Of a stretch of DNA of 64,000 nt, positions 7,893-16,723 are shown piece by piece. The notes under the pieces were generated by a model. The model worked only from the letters and a program-made list of their open reading frames with translations, was not told the DNA's origin and searched no databases. The DNA is from an uncultured Bacteroidales bacterium (GTDB taxonomy: Bacteria > Bacteroidota > Bacteroidia > Bacteroidales > ML635J-15). The translations under genes were made by a program, and so were the position numbers. The stretch lies in the NCBI GenBank assembly GCA_905234755.1, contig CAJOIT010000002.1, forward strand, positions 214,405-278,404. The letters are read 5' to 3'. Every line of letters starts with the position of its first letter. Position 1 is the stretch's first letter.

Positions 7893-7913
7893 TAGTCTAA
7901 AATTCAAGCAGGA

Positions 7914-8972
7914 ATGGAATCATACAACATAATAGGCCTAATGTCGGGCACATCGGCTGACGGACTCGATGTCGTGCTGTGCCGGTTCGAAGGCAGCGAC
8001 TACAACTGGAAATACACGCCGATAAAGGCAAAAACCTACGAATACGACAGCGAAACCAAAGCAAAAATGCTCTCGCTGCACACGCTTTCGGCCGAAGACC
8101 TAAAGCGAGCCGATGTGTGGTTCGGCAACTTTTCCGCCGATGCAATAAACGAGTTCCGCAAGGACATTTCGGAACATATCGACTTGGTGGCATCGCACGG
8201 ACACACCGTCTTCCACAACCCCAGCGAGGGCTACACTATGCAGATTGGCGACGGAAATGTCATTGCCAAGAAAACCAAGATTCCCACCGTCTTTGATTTC
8301 CGCAGCGGCGATGTTGCCCTTGGCGGACAAGGCGCACCACTTGTGCCTATTGGCGACGAACTTCTGTTCGGCGAGTACGATGCCTGCCTCAATCTCGGAG
8401 GCTTCTCAAACATCTCGATGCGCAACAGGCATGGCGAACGCATTGCCTTCGACATTTCGCCCGTCAACATCATAATGAACGAATACGCCCGCAAACTCGG
8501 CAAAAACTACGATGCCAACGGCGACATAGCAGCCTCGGGCAAAACCATACCTGCACTGCTGAAAAAACTTTCGGCAATAAGATACTACCGTCAGAAACCG
8601 CCGAAATCGCTAGGGCGCGAATGGGTTGAGAAGGAAATGAAGCCAATCCTCGCAGAATACGACTCGGAAACCATTGCCGATATGCTCAACACCCTATCGG
8701 TACACATTGGCACCGAAATAGGCAAGGCAATAGGCAGTTGCGGAAAAGTTCTGGTAACTGGTGGCGGCGCGTACAACAAGTTCCTGATTGACAACATCAG
8801 CCGAAACTGCAATTCGGAAATCATAATCCCCGACGACACCACAATAAACTACAAGGAAGCAATAATTTTCGCATTCCTCGGTCTGCTACGGCTTAATGGT
8901 AAAAACAACTGTCTGTCGTCAATTACAGGCGCAAAGAAAGATTCGTGCTGCGGAGTGGTGGCAACTTTATGA
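7914..8972 (+). CDS. anmK: Anhydro-N-acetylmuramic acid kinase
   Basis: A 352-residue enzyme that phosphorylates and hydrolyses 1,6-anhydro-N-acetylmuramic acid to N-acetylmuramic acid 6-phosphate, a cytoplasmic step of peptidoglycan recycling. The N-terminus NIIGLMSGTSADGLDVVLCRFEG is the family signature. HGHTVFHNP, GDVALGGQGAPLVPIGD and the C-terminal phosphate-binding loop VTGGGAYN are also typical. Family length is about 350-390. It is transcribed alone from 7885-7892 and converges with the minus-strand gene ending at 8997. The GH3/serine-hydrolase fusion at 60985-63954 may act in the same recycling route, though it is far away. Confidence 0.95.
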   Translation: MESYNIIGLMSGTSADGLDVVLCRFEGSDYNWKYTPIKAKTYEYDSETKAKMLSLHTLSAEDLKRADVWFGNFSADAINEFRKDISEHIDLVASHGHTVFHNPSEGYTMQIGDGNVIAKKTKIPTVFDFRSGDVALGGQGAPLVPIGDELLFGEYDACLNLGGFSNISMRNRHGERIAFDISPVNIIMNEYARKLGKNYDANGDIAASGKTIPALLKKLSAIRYYRQKPPKSLGREWVEKEMKPILAEYDSETIADMLNTLSVHIGTEIGKAIGSCGKVLVTGGGAYNKFLIDNISRNCNSEIIIPDDTTINYKEAIIFAFLGLLRLNGKNNCLSSITGAKKDSCCGVVATL

Positions 8973-8996
8973 GACACACATATTTTGAAAAATCTT

Positions 8997-10667
8997 TTAT
9001 TTCATCACAATAATCTTCTTAATAACTACCGTCCCATCCGCCATACTTACCTTTACAAAACAACTACCTACAGAGATATTCTCTGTGGATATTACATTAT
9101 GATTTCCACATTGTTGCATTTTGCAAACAACATCACCTGACAAATCGCTGATTTCTATGCTTGCAATATTATCTCCAACAATGCTAATACTTTCGGTTGC
9201 AGGATTTGGATAGGCAGAAACTTTTGCTTCATTTTTGGACTCAATATAATTAGTTTGTGCCGTAATTTCAAACAACCAGATATCTGATGCTCCACCATAC
9301 CAAATATTATCATTATCTATGTCATTTGTAGGTGTTGTAGTTGCCACAACTATACTGTTGTTGCTATGATTATAGCACATATTCATTCCCGTACCCCAGT
9401 CTCCGTATGATGTTCCTATGGTTTTGTCAGCAAGAACATTGATGTCATCGTCTGTGATTATAAACCACAAATCATTACCGCCTTTGCACGGTTCCGTTTT
9501 GTCAAATGCTATGTTTCCGTCAGATACGCTTCCAAAAGCCAGTCTGTTATCGGGCAATTCTGTTATGTATCTTGTTAGTGTGTACATGTCATTGCCAATT
9601 GATTTGTCAAGAATAATGTTTCCAGATTTATCCAATTTTGTGACAAGCATATCAGCACGACCTTTCCTTTCGCATGTTCTTGTGCCAGAAATTCCGCCAT
9701 TTGTCGTCATCGCCACATACAGATAACTTTCAGTCTCGACAAAACAAGCAGGGTCACCGTCATAACTATAATAATAGTCATCACCATTTGTTCCTATAGT
9801 TTTATCCCATAAAATACTACCATCTGCCTGATTTATTTTTGCAAACCAATAATCCATCGTTCCATCTATGGCATCTTCAGTTTTGTATGAATTTGACATT
9901 GCGTCTGAATTTACCAATAAATATATAGCATCGTCTGAACTACTATACTTTATGGAAGAACCAAGTATTGACTCGCTACTGATATTAGGAAAAACCTTTC
10001 TCCATAGCAAATTTCCATCGGGATTTACGCATTGTAGTATTGCATTGTAATGTGTGTTTTCCTTTATCTCTCCCAAAAGTACAAAGTTTCCATTCCCAAG
10101 CATAGTCATACCAATGGCATCTATGTATTCATCGTAATCGGATAATCTTTTTTGCCATATCTCGTTAAGTTCATTGTCCATCTTAACCATATATAGCACA
10201 CCCGATGTGTCTGCTTCTGTAACGTTTGACTCGCCAGTTATTGTAGTAAAGTTGTTTTTATACATTCGTATTGTAAAATAAATGAAATCCTCATTATCAA
10301 CAACGGCATCGGTTGCTTCTGTATATTGCCCCCAACCATAGGAAGTTTGTGCTGTGATATTGTAGTTTTCATCAAGTTTTATTACCCATACGTCAAATCC
10401 TAAATTACCTGTAATTGTGTCCCAATCTGGTGTTGTTATATCAATGTTTCTCCTTGAGGCAAAACTTGGAACCGTTCTGTTTCCACTAGGATTAGAACTG
10501 GAACTGACAAACAAGACATAGCCGTCTGATGTTTTTCGCATTATTGACATTAATTCATCATCCTGTCCACCAAATGACGTCTGTGCATTTATGCCAATCT
10601 CCTGCGCAGATAAATTTGAAACAACGAATGCCATAATTAATGGCATAAAATAACGATATATTTTCAT
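8997..10667 (-). CDS. Secreted protein with beta-propeller-like repeats and type IX sorting domain
   Basis: A 556-residue protein with a signal peptide (MKIYRYFMPLIMAFVVSNLSAQ). Residues about 25-480 contain repeated blocks of the type W-x-K-x-(I/L/F)-G-T-x-G-D-x-x, for example WDKTIGTNGDDY, LDKSIGNDMY and ADKTIGTSYGDW, each followed by a FV/YVAMT-like strand; this looks like a beta-propeller. The last ~75 residues (SAYPNPATESISI, ISDLSGDVV, SCFVKVSMADG) are a type A T9SS sorting domain. It should be delivered by the SprA machinery. The stop of the upstream lipoprotein is 1 bp from its start, so the two are co-translated or at least co-transcribed. The exact function is unknown. Confidence 0.8.
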   Translation of the reverse strand: MKIYRYFMPLIMAFVVSNLSAQEIGINAQTSFGGQDDELMSIMRKTSDGYVLFVSSSSNPSGNRTVPSFASRRNIDITTPDWDTITGNLGFDVWVIKLDENYNITAQTSYGWGQYTEATDAVVDNEDFIYFTIRMYKNNFTTITGESNVTEADTSGVLYMVKMDNELNEIWQKRLSDYDEYIDAIGMTMLGNGNFVLLGEIKENTHYNAILQCVNPDGNLLWRKVFPNISSESILGSSIKYSSSDDAIYLLVNSDAMSNSYKTEDAIDGTMDYWFAKINQADGSILWDKTIGTNGDDYYYSYDGDPACFVETESYLYVAMTTNGGISGTRTCERKGRADMLVTKLDKSGNIILDKSIGNDMYTLTRYITELPDNRLAFGSVSDGNIAFDKTEPCKGGNDLWFIITDDDINVLADKTIGTSYGDWGTGMNMCYNHSNNSIVVATTTPTNDIDNDNIWYGGASDIWLFEITAQTNYIESKNEAKVSAYPNPATESISIVGDNIASIEISDLSGDVVCKMQQCGNHNVISTENISVGSCFVKVSMADGTVVIKKIIVMK

Positions 10668-10668
10668 A

Positions 10669-12279
10669 TTACTGTTTGTTAATAGTTATTGTACTGCTTG
10701 AATTGTCTGAATATATGAATTCACATGTGTATTCACCATCTTCCAATTTGGATTCAAAAAGAATCTCTACAGAAGAAAATCCTTTGCTAATTAATACATC
10801 TTGCTTGTGAATTAATTCTTTTTCCTTATTATATACGAACATGGTTGCTTGTATCTCATCGTAGGCATCTGTTGTTACTGTCAATTTATTGCCATCAAAC
10901 TTATAATCTTCGTATATTGTTGTAAAATAAGACGAATTAGGCTCGAACTTGAAATTTGATGTTATTTCTTCTACTATGTATGCATATTGATTTTTCTTGT
11001 CGGTAAAGCCAATAACATATAATCCAGGAGTAAAAGTAACCGATGGTACATTTGTAATGTTATCTGTGTGTATTGTAATACCATTATCCAACGGTTTGTC
11101 ACTATCGTATTTGCTTGCTATTTGAGATACAGCAATGCTTGATATATTTTCACTATAGGGGAATTTTAGGTCTTTGCATTTCTTCATGGCTTCCAACCAC
11201 TGCCTGTGGTTTATAAATGATGGAGATTGTTGTCCAATATTTATCGGCAAGTTTGGTGGTGTGGTTGGAGAATAATTGTTTATTGTTCCCCAACATTTTA
11301 CTAAACTGCTATAGAAATCCGAACTGAAACCTCCGTAATCTATAGGTTGTAGTGGGGTATAGCACTGTCCAAAACATTCCAAATCTGGAATCGTATCATG
11401 ATTATTGTATGCGTTTTTTTCATGTATTATGACATTCAGTCTTTCAATAGCCCATTGCATAGAATAATTAATATCAATTCCATTAAACTCATCGGTTTGT
11501 AATGCTGGGTTCTGCCAGTAGCCTTTAGTTTTTTGCACTCCGTAAACTGTATCTCCAACAACAACTTGCCCATGGTAACCACGCAAATTTTGTCCTGCTG
11601 TCACATGCTCTAATTTTATGATTTCCATACCATTTTCATGAAGGTCACTATTTCTTTGGCTTAAATGATGGAATTCTTTAAAACTTCTCCATTTTTCTGC
11701 ATTATTTGTTAAAGAATTCCATGTTTCCCTAAGCATATATACATAATAAGGTGTGCCACTTTCTCCTTGGACTTGGTTGGCCAATGCCTCTTCTAAAGTC
11801 AAATAACCTTTCTCCGAAGCAACACCATTATACACAATTCTGTTTGCAATTATTTTCCACGCATAATTATAACCAATACAAGTCCAGCCAAAATCAGAAT
11901 CATATTGATTAGGATTAACACATTGCTTATAGGTAATTTGCATATTCTCACTGCCAACTTCTTTGCCATTTTTCTTTAATCCCGTTACTGTTAATATGTG
12001 AAATCCCTCTGAAGGCACAAAACATTCTGAAGGAAGTTTTATATAATTATCATGTTCAACAATTGTATCATATAGAATCTTTTCTTTGCCTTTATCTAAT
12101 GAATCTACTACTGTTATATGCAATTTTGCAATTTTCGCTTTAGAATCTTTATTAAAGACTAGATACCCTTGTGTAGTTTCTGGATAATACTTTATAAAAG
12201 AAACTTCTTCTTTTTTACATGATGACATTAGGAAAATTATGAATGCCACCGAAATCAAAATAAAAACAATCTTTTTCAT
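10669..12279 (-). CDS. Large lipoprotein of unknown function
   Basis: A 536-residue protein with a lipoprotein signal (MKKIVFILISVAFIIFLMSSC, then KKEE). I do not recognise the central domain; it is rich in Trp, Tyr and Asn and contains LEEALANQVQGE, FKEFHHLSQRNSDLHE, GYWQNPAL and LECFGQCYTPL. The last ~90 residues look like a beta-sandwich (NKLTVTTDAYDEIQATMF, DGEYTCEFIYS). Its downstream partner is the T9SS cargo at 8997-10667, separated by one base, so a surface complex or a substrate-specific role is plausible but not shown. Transcription probably starts from TATCTTTG at 12309-12316. A/T content is high. Confidence 0.65.
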   Translation of the reverse strand: MKKIVFILISVAFIIFLMSSCKKEEVSFIKYYPETTQGYLVFNKDSKAKIAKLHITVVDSLDKGKEKILYDTIVEHDNYIKLPSECFVPSEGFHILTVTGLKKNGKEVGSENMQITYKQCVNPNQYDSDFGWTCIGYNYAWKIIANRIVYNGVASEKGYLTLEEALANQVQGESGTPYYVYMLRETWNSLTNNAEKWRSFKEFHHLSQRNSDLHENGMEIIKLEHVTAGQNLRGYHGQVVVGDTVYGVQKTKGYWQNPALQTDEFNGIDINYSMQWAIERLNVIIHEKNAYNNHDTIPDLECFGQCYTPLQPIDYGGFSSDFYSSLVKCWGTINNYSPTTPPNLPINIGQQSPSFINHRQWLEAMKKCKDLKFPYSENISSIAVSQIASKYDSDKPLDNGITIHTDNITNVPSVTFTPGLYVIGFTDKKNQYAYIVEEITSNFKFEPNSSYFTTIYEDYKFDGNKLTVTTDAYDEIQATMFVYNKEKELIHKQDVLISKGFSSVEILFESKLEDGEYTCEFIYSDNSSSTITINKQ

Positions 12280-12308
12280 ATTAATTATTTTTTTACATTA
12301 ACACGCAA

Positions 12309-12316
12309 CAAAGATA
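12309..12316 (-). promoter_or_regulatory. -7 promoter element of the lipoprotein/T9SS-cargo pair
   Basis: TATCTTTG on the minus strand matches TAnnTTTG, 30 bp upstream of the start codon at 12279. Confidence 0.65.
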
Positions 12317-12403
12317 TACATTTTTTTGCACAATACAATATAATAAAAAAAATTAAATTTGTGATTCAATATTTTTTTCAATTGCAACAATAAATGTAAC
12401 TTT

Positions 12404-13378
12404 ATGAGCAAGAACTTACATACAATATGGATCTTATTTATCATTGCTATACTAACGACAATAGCAATTGTCAGCACAGGGCAAGACTACATACAATATC
12501 ATCGTACATTCAACAAGGTTGACGAAGACATACTGTCGGAAAATTACACTCGTGCAATAGAACGATTAGACAGCATCTACGAAAACTACAACTACATTTT
12601 TGCACAACATTGTATGAAAGCGTTGCAAATATGTTGTATCGCCAACGATAGCACAAGAGCCAGCAGATGGCTAGAGAAATGTTTCAAACAAGGCATACCG
12701 ATGTGGACTGTCAGAACTGACGAAATAACAGCAAAATCACTTTCTTATTCCACTTCTGCAAATGCGATACAGCATTACGACAGTCTTCGTTTTACATACA
12801 AATCACACATTAACAGCAAATTAGCGCAAACAATTGACAGCATTTTCCAAATTGACCAAAAATATACGCAGAAAGTAAATGACGGTTTCATTCTTTTTCG
12901 TCCGATATACGGTTTGAGATGGATAAGATGCAACAAACGGACTTTCAGGGCAATATACAGCATAACAAGGGAATATGGATTTCCAGGAGAAAGGATTATC
13001 GGTCTGCCTACAACCTACGAAGACTCTGCACTGCAAATAGAATACATCAAGCAATACGGAATACACTTGAGACAATGGCAGCCCTATTTTATGTTGCTGC
13101 ACTACTTTTCAACCGCACGGAAAGTACAGGACGACTTTAAGGAAATTCTGTTTGAGAACCTAAAGGCAGGAAATCTCTCGTCCTTTCAATTTGCAACAAT
13201 ATGCAACTATATATACAAGTATTCCAAGCACAGCAGACCTAAATACGAATATTACAATTACAACACCGACAGCAACAGAATTTCTATCGGACTTAACACA
13301 ATAGAAACTGAAAGAGAAAACACGAAAAGAGTGATAAATGGCAAGACTTATTCGGGGATTATTATGGATTGTCCGTGA
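12404..13378 (+). CDS. Membrane-anchored or exported protein, possibly DUF6624-like
   Basis: A 324-residue protein with an N-terminal hydrophobic segment (about 9-27) that is either an anchor or an uncleaved signal. Residues about 35-120 look like helical TPR-type repeats (LSENYTRAIERLDSIYENYN, ARASRW-like pairs). From about 140 the sequence IDQKYTQKVN, ITREYGFPGERIIG and QPYFMLLHYF follows the spacing I associate with the DUF6624 family (DQ, then YG-P-x-x-x-x-G, then a His-containing helix); this is a tentative assignment. No partner gene is close: the next gene starts 84 bp downstream with its own promoter. Confidence 0.6.
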   Translation: MSKNLHTIWILFIIAILTTIAIVSTGQDYIQYHRTFNKVDEDILSENYTRAIERLDSIYENYNYIFAQHCMKALQICCIANDSTRASRWLEKCFKQGIPMWTVRTDEITAKSLSYSTSANAIQHYDSLRFTYKSHINSKLAQTIDSIFQIDQKYTQKVNDGFILFRPIYGLRWIRCNKRTFRAIYSITREYGFPGERIIGLPTTYEDSALQIEYIKQYGIHLRQWQPYFMLLHYFSTARKVQDDFKEILFENLKAGNLSSFQFATICNYIYKYSKHSRPKYEYYNYNTDSNRISIGLNTIETERENTKRVINGKTYSGIIMDCP

Positions 13379-13429
13379 TTTGGTTCATAAAATCTAACAA
13401 CATCACTCTATCCCCTCCCCAATTTTTCC

Positions 13430-13437
13430 TACCTTTG
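13430..13437 (+). promoter_or_regulatory. -7 promoter element of the nuclease cluster
   Basis: TACCTTTG matches TAnnTTTG, 25 bp upstream of the ATG at 13463. The three following genes have gaps of 4 bp and an overlap of 4 bp, so it probably drives all of them. Confidence 0.7.
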
Positions 13438-13462
13438 CCAAAACATTTGCAAACAGACAAAA

Positions 13463-14374
13463 ATGAAGGGACAGAACTCAAAAACGGCACTTGCATTCGC
13501 TCTCGCAGTGGCAATCTGCCTTATTAGTTGCAACGACCACGCCGCCGAAAAAGCAGAAGAGAAAATCATAGAATCGGCAATAGACAAGGGCGTTGAAAAA
13601 CTGGAAGAAGGCTTGAACATAGTCTTTGACAAAGCACGCGACTATTACAAAGAAATTACTAGTACCGACACCAGCCAAGTCCCCTACTACGAACGGCTTG
13701 AAATTCCGCAGTCGAAAAAGAAACTCAAGGAACAGGTCGTCGAGCACAAGGGATACACCGTGAGCTACAACACTACCTGGCTCATTCCCAACTGGGTAGC
13801 CTACGAACTTACAGACGAAGAAGTTGTCGGACAGGTTTCGCGAGCCGACAAGTTTGTCCCCGACCCCGACATCAAAGGACGCTGCTCCACCACCGACGAC
13901 TACAAAGGTTCGGGCTACGACCGCGGGCACATGGCTCCCGCAGGCGACATGAAATGGGATGCCAAGGCCATGGAAGAAAGTTTTTACACCACCAACATCT
14001 GCCCGCAGAACCACAACCTCAACTCTGGCGACTGGAAAGAACTCGAAGAGCAGGTGCGCGACTGGGCAATCAAGAACGAAAAGGTATATGTAGTTTGCGG
14101 ACCGATAATGAAGCAAAAGTACGAAACCATCGGACAAAACAATGTTGCAGTGCCCGATTCGTTCTACAAGGTGGTGCTGATGTACAAGGACGGAAATTGG
14201 CGCGCACTAGGATTCGTTTTTGCAAACAAGGCTGGCAACAAACCGCTTGACACCTACGCAAAATCAATTGATGAAGTGGAAAAAATCACTGGTTTCGACT
14301 TCTTCTCCATCCTTCCCGATGAAATTGAAAACGAAATCGAGAAGAATAAATCGTTCGATGCTTTTGAAAACTAA
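13463..14374 (+). CDS. DNA/RNA non-specific endonuclease (NUC1 family), lipoprotein
   Basis: A 303-residue protein with a lipoprotein signal (CLISC near residue 22). A Lys/Glu-rich linker is followed by the beta-beta-alpha-metal nuclease domain (about 80-290). The catalytic motif is DRGHMAPAGDM with His as general base; the metal-binding Asn lies in TTNICPQNHNLN, followed by WKELEEQVR. It would cleave DNA and RNA without sequence specificity at the cell surface or in the periplasm, for nutrient scavenging or DNA turnover. It is first in a cluster with a DUF1016 nuclease (4 bp downstream) and an anchored EEP-domain enzyme. Its base composition is richer in G+C than the DUF1016 gene. Confidence 0.93.
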   Translation: MKGQNSKTALAFALAVAICLISCNDHAAEKAEEKIIESAIDKGVEKLEEGLNIVFDKARDYYKEITSTDTSQVPYYERLEIPQSKKKLKEQVVEHKGYTVSYNTTWLIPNWVAYELTDEEVVGQVSRADKFVPDPDIKGRCSTTDDYKGSGYDRGHMAPAGDMKWDAKAMEESFYTTNICPQNHNLNSGDWKELEEQVRDWAIKNEKVYVVCGPIMKQKYETIGQNNVAVPDSFYKVVLMYKDGNWRALGFVFANKAGNKPLDTYAKSIDEVEKITGFDFFSILPDEIENEIEKNKSFDAFEN

Positions 14375-14378
14375 AATT

Positions 14379-15545
14379 ATGAAAAAAGAAAACACAAATA
14401 ATTTCGATTTGTTAGCCAGTAACATTACTAACATTCAAGATGCATTACAAGCGCAGGCAGCACATGCGATCAACCTCGCCTTGACAACAAGGAACTGGCT
14501 TATCGGATATTATATTGTTGAATATGAGCAAAATGGAGAAGATAGGGCTCAGTATGGAGAACAATTATTAAAAAAACTAGCAAAAAAAATAGATAGGCGC
14601 GGTTTAGGAGAACGCCGTTTGTATGAATACAGACAGATGTACTTGTCTTATCCTAATATTGCCACAGAAGTCCTTGGATTTATAAAAAAGAATCCCGAAC
14701 TTGAAATATTGCGGTTGCCAACCGCAATATTACCAATTGTAAGTGCAGAAGAAAAAAAATTGCGGTCAACAACCGCAATTTCGACAAATGAAAACAACCA
14801 ATGGAAAACACCTCCAGAAAAATTGTTTCATCGTATTTCTGCCACACAATTGATTTATCTTTCTAATGTTACCGATCCTCTTAAACGAGCTTTTTACGAA
14901 CAAGAATCCATAAAAGGATGTTGGACAGTAAAAGAATTGGACAGACAAGTATCTTCGCTTTATTACGAACGCTTAGGCCTTGCAAAAAATAAAAGGGCTT
15001 TGCAAAAAAGATTGGCAGAAAACAACCATCCTCTTAAAGCAACCGACATTATCCGCAATCCTGTTTCACTTGAATTTCTTGGACTGGAATCTCAAAATTT
15101 TTATACCGAATCCAAATTAGAGACAGCAATTCTTAATCATCTGCAACAGTTCTTATTAGAAATGGGATCAGGATTCTGCTTTGAAGCACGGCAAAAAAGA
15201 ATTTTAATTGATAATGATTATTTCAAAGCTGATTTGATTTTTTATCACCGCATTTTGAAATGCCATGTGATTGTCGATTTAAAGATAGACAGGTTCAAAC
15301 ATGAGTATGCTTCACAATTAAACCTTTACCTAAACTATTTTAAGCACGAAATTATGTGCGAAGACGACAATCCTCCCATTGGACTGCTTCTTTGTACCGA
15401 TTATGGAGAAACCACGGTAAAGTACGCGACCGAAGGTCTATCACAAAATCTTTTTGTTAGCAAATATCAAATTCAACTTCCATCGGAAAGTGAGATACGT
15501 AACTTCCTAATAGAAAACATTCCAGAAAAAGAATATAAAGAATGA
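14379..15545 (+). CDS. DUF1016 (YhcG-type) PD-(D/E)XK nuclease domain protein
   Basis: A 388-residue protein. The frame is open further upstream but there it overlaps the NUC1 gene; the ATG at 14379 (MKKENTNNFDLLASN) is the natural start. The N-terminal domain (about 1-110) contains ARNWLIG-like TTRNWLIGYYIVEYEQNG and GLGERRLYEYRQMY. The C-terminal domain (about 220-380) contains LGLESQNFYTESKLE, FKADLIFYHR and VIVDLKIDRF, the D...DLK arrangement of the family nuclease fold. The linker at about 110-135 is encoded by two palindromes (14706-14730, 14757-14781). The gene is clearly more AT-rich than both neighbours and sits between them with a 4-bp gap and a 4-bp overlap, which suggests insertion into an older NUC1-EEP unit. 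The role of the family is uncertain. Confidence 0.9.
   Translation: MKKENTNNFDLLASNITNIQDALQAQAAHAINLALTTRNWLIGYYIVEYEQNGEDRAQYGEQLLKKLAKKIDRRGLGERRLYEYRQMYLSYPNIATEVLGFIKKNPELEILRLPTAILPIVSAEEKKLRSTTAISTNENNQWKTPPEKLFHRISATQLIYLSNVTDPLKRAFYEQESIKGCWTVKELDRQVSSLYYERLGLAKNKRALQKRLAENNHPLKATDIIRNPVSLEFLGLESQNFYTESKLETAILNHLQQFLLEMGSGFCFEARQKRILIDNDYFKADLIFYHRILKCHVIVDLKIDRFKHEYASQLNLYLNYFKHEIMCEDDNPPIGLLLCTDYGETTVKYATEGLSQNLFVSKYQIQLPSESEIRNFLIENIPEKEYKE
14706..14781. repeat. Two related palindromes inside the DUF1016 coding sequence
   Basis: The first palindrome is ATATTGCGGTT (14706-14716), loop GCC, AACCGCAATAT (14720-14730). The second is AAATTGCGGT (14757-14766), loop CAACA, ACCGCAATTT (14772-14781). 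They share the TTGCGGT...ACCGCAA core, are about 51 bp apart and read in frame as LRLPTAI and LRSTTAI. They resemble extragenic palindromes placed in a tolerant protein linker. Confidence 0.75.
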
Positions 15546-16654
15546 ATTCATTTTTAAAATTCCTATTCCGCACAATAATAATACTGCTAGTTATTGCAGT
15601 ACTCACGATAGGTGGCTACATTGCTTACCTACAAATAAACTACTACCGCATAGATGACGGCGTTGAACTGCCAGTGAGCAATCCGCGCACAGAAAAAGTC
15701 GAAGTTGGAAAGCAATACTCTGTAATGACATACAACATCGGATTTGGTGCCTACGACCACGAATTTTCATTCTTTATGGACAAAGGACGCATGAACGATG
15801 GCACTGAAGTATGCGGCACATACGGCAAAGCTAAAAGCAAGGAAGTTGTCTCTACAAACACGCATGGAGCAAAAAGTCACATCGAAACCCACAGCCCCGA
15901 CTTCTGCATTTTGCAGGAAGTTGACACCGCCTCAACTCGCAGCTTTTTCGTCAACCAGCGCGACATCATAGAGTCGGCTTTTGATGACTATTGCAGCGTC
16001 TATGGTGAAAATTTCCACTCGTCATACCTTTGCTATCCGCTTAACGACCCGCACGGAAGCGTCCGCGCCGGACTTCTCACTCTCAGTCGCTACAAGGTTG
16101 ACAAGGCTATTCGCCGCAGTTATCCAGTTGACGAAAGTTTCATAACAAAGTTCTTCGACCTCGACAGATGCTTCGTCATAACACGCATCCCAACCAACAC
16201 CGACAAGGAACTCGTGCTGATAAACAGCCACATGTCGGCATACGACGAAGGCGGACTGATACGACAGCAGCAACTTGAACTTTTGCGCAATGTACTTACC
16301 GAAGAATACAACAAAGGCAACTTCGTAATCGTTGGCGGTGATTTCAACCACGCGCTATGCGGAACTGTTGAGGCGTTTGCCAGCCAGCAGCAGGTTCCCG
16401 ACTGGGTTTCGGTGATGGAAGACAAGGAAATTCCCGAACATTTCAGAATCGTGGAAGCCAAAAACACACGCGAAGTGCCAACTTGCCGTAGCACCGATAT
16501 GCCATACACCAAAGGCGTGAACTACACCGCCGTCCTCGATGGATTCATCGTTTCCGACAACATCGAAGCCGAAGCCATAAACTACGATGCCGACTTCATG
16601 TACAGCGACCACAATCCAGTAATAATGGAGTTTAAGATGAAAATAAATAATTAA
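15542..16654 (+). CDS. Membrane-anchored endonuclease/exonuclease/phosphatase family protein
   Basis: A 370-residue protein with one N-terminal transmembrane segment (about 7-30) and an extracytoplasmic EEP domain. All family motifs are present: MTYNIGFG, ILQEVD, AGLLTLSRY, NSHMSAYDEGG, VGGDFNHA and SDHNPVIM (Asn, Glu, His, Asp-Asn and terminal Asp-His of the catalytic centre). The substrate cannot be told from sequence; members cleave DNA, sugar phosphates, sphingolipids or inositol phosphates. Its ATG overlaps the DUF1016 stop by 4 bp (ATGA type), which implies translational coupling. A palindrome at 16662-16689 lies 8 bp past the stop. Confidence 0.88.
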   Translation: MNSFLKFLFRTIIILLVIAVLTIGGYIAYLQINYYRIDDGVELPVSNPRTEKVEVGKQYSVMTYNIGFGAYDHEFSFFMDKGRMNDGTEVCGTYGKAKSKEVVSTNTHGAKSHIETHSPDFCILQEVDTASTRSFFVNQRDIIESAFDDYCSVYGENFHSSYLCYPLNDPHGSVRAGLLTLSRYKVDKAIRRSYPVDESFITKFFDLDRCFVITRIPTNTDKELVLINSHMSAYDEGGLIRQQQLELLRNVLTEEYNKGNFVIVGGDFNHALCGTVEAFASQQQVPDWVSVMEDKEIPEHFRIVEAKNTREVPTCRSTDMPYTKGVNYTAVLDGFIVSDNIEAEAINYDADFMYSDHNPVIMEFKMKINN

Positions 16655-16661
16655 ACAATTT

Positions 16662-16689
16662 GTAGTCGCGCAATGCATTGCGTGACTAC
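16662..16689. repeat. 28-bp extragenic palindrome
   Basis: GTAGTC (16662-16667) and GACTAC (16684-16689) flank a perfect palindrome CGCAATGCATTGCG (16669-16682); the one unmatched pair (G 16668, T 16683) can form G-U in RNA. No T run follows. It shares an ACGCAA/TTGCGT-like core with 2507-2526. It separates the EEP gene from the convergent MORN-protein gene. Confidence 0.75.
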
Positions 16690-16723
16690 GACATAAAACA
16701 AAACCAATAAACGAGCAACTTTC

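Noticed and set aside
7683..7895. Open frame of 70 residues on the plus strand
   Set aside because: It is made of intergenic repeat sequence and runs over the anmK promoter.
13478..14137. 219-residue frame opposite the NUC1 nuclease gene
   Set aside because: It is antisense to a well-supported catalytic domain; its Phe/Val-rich composition is a mirror of the Lys/Glu-rich coding strand.
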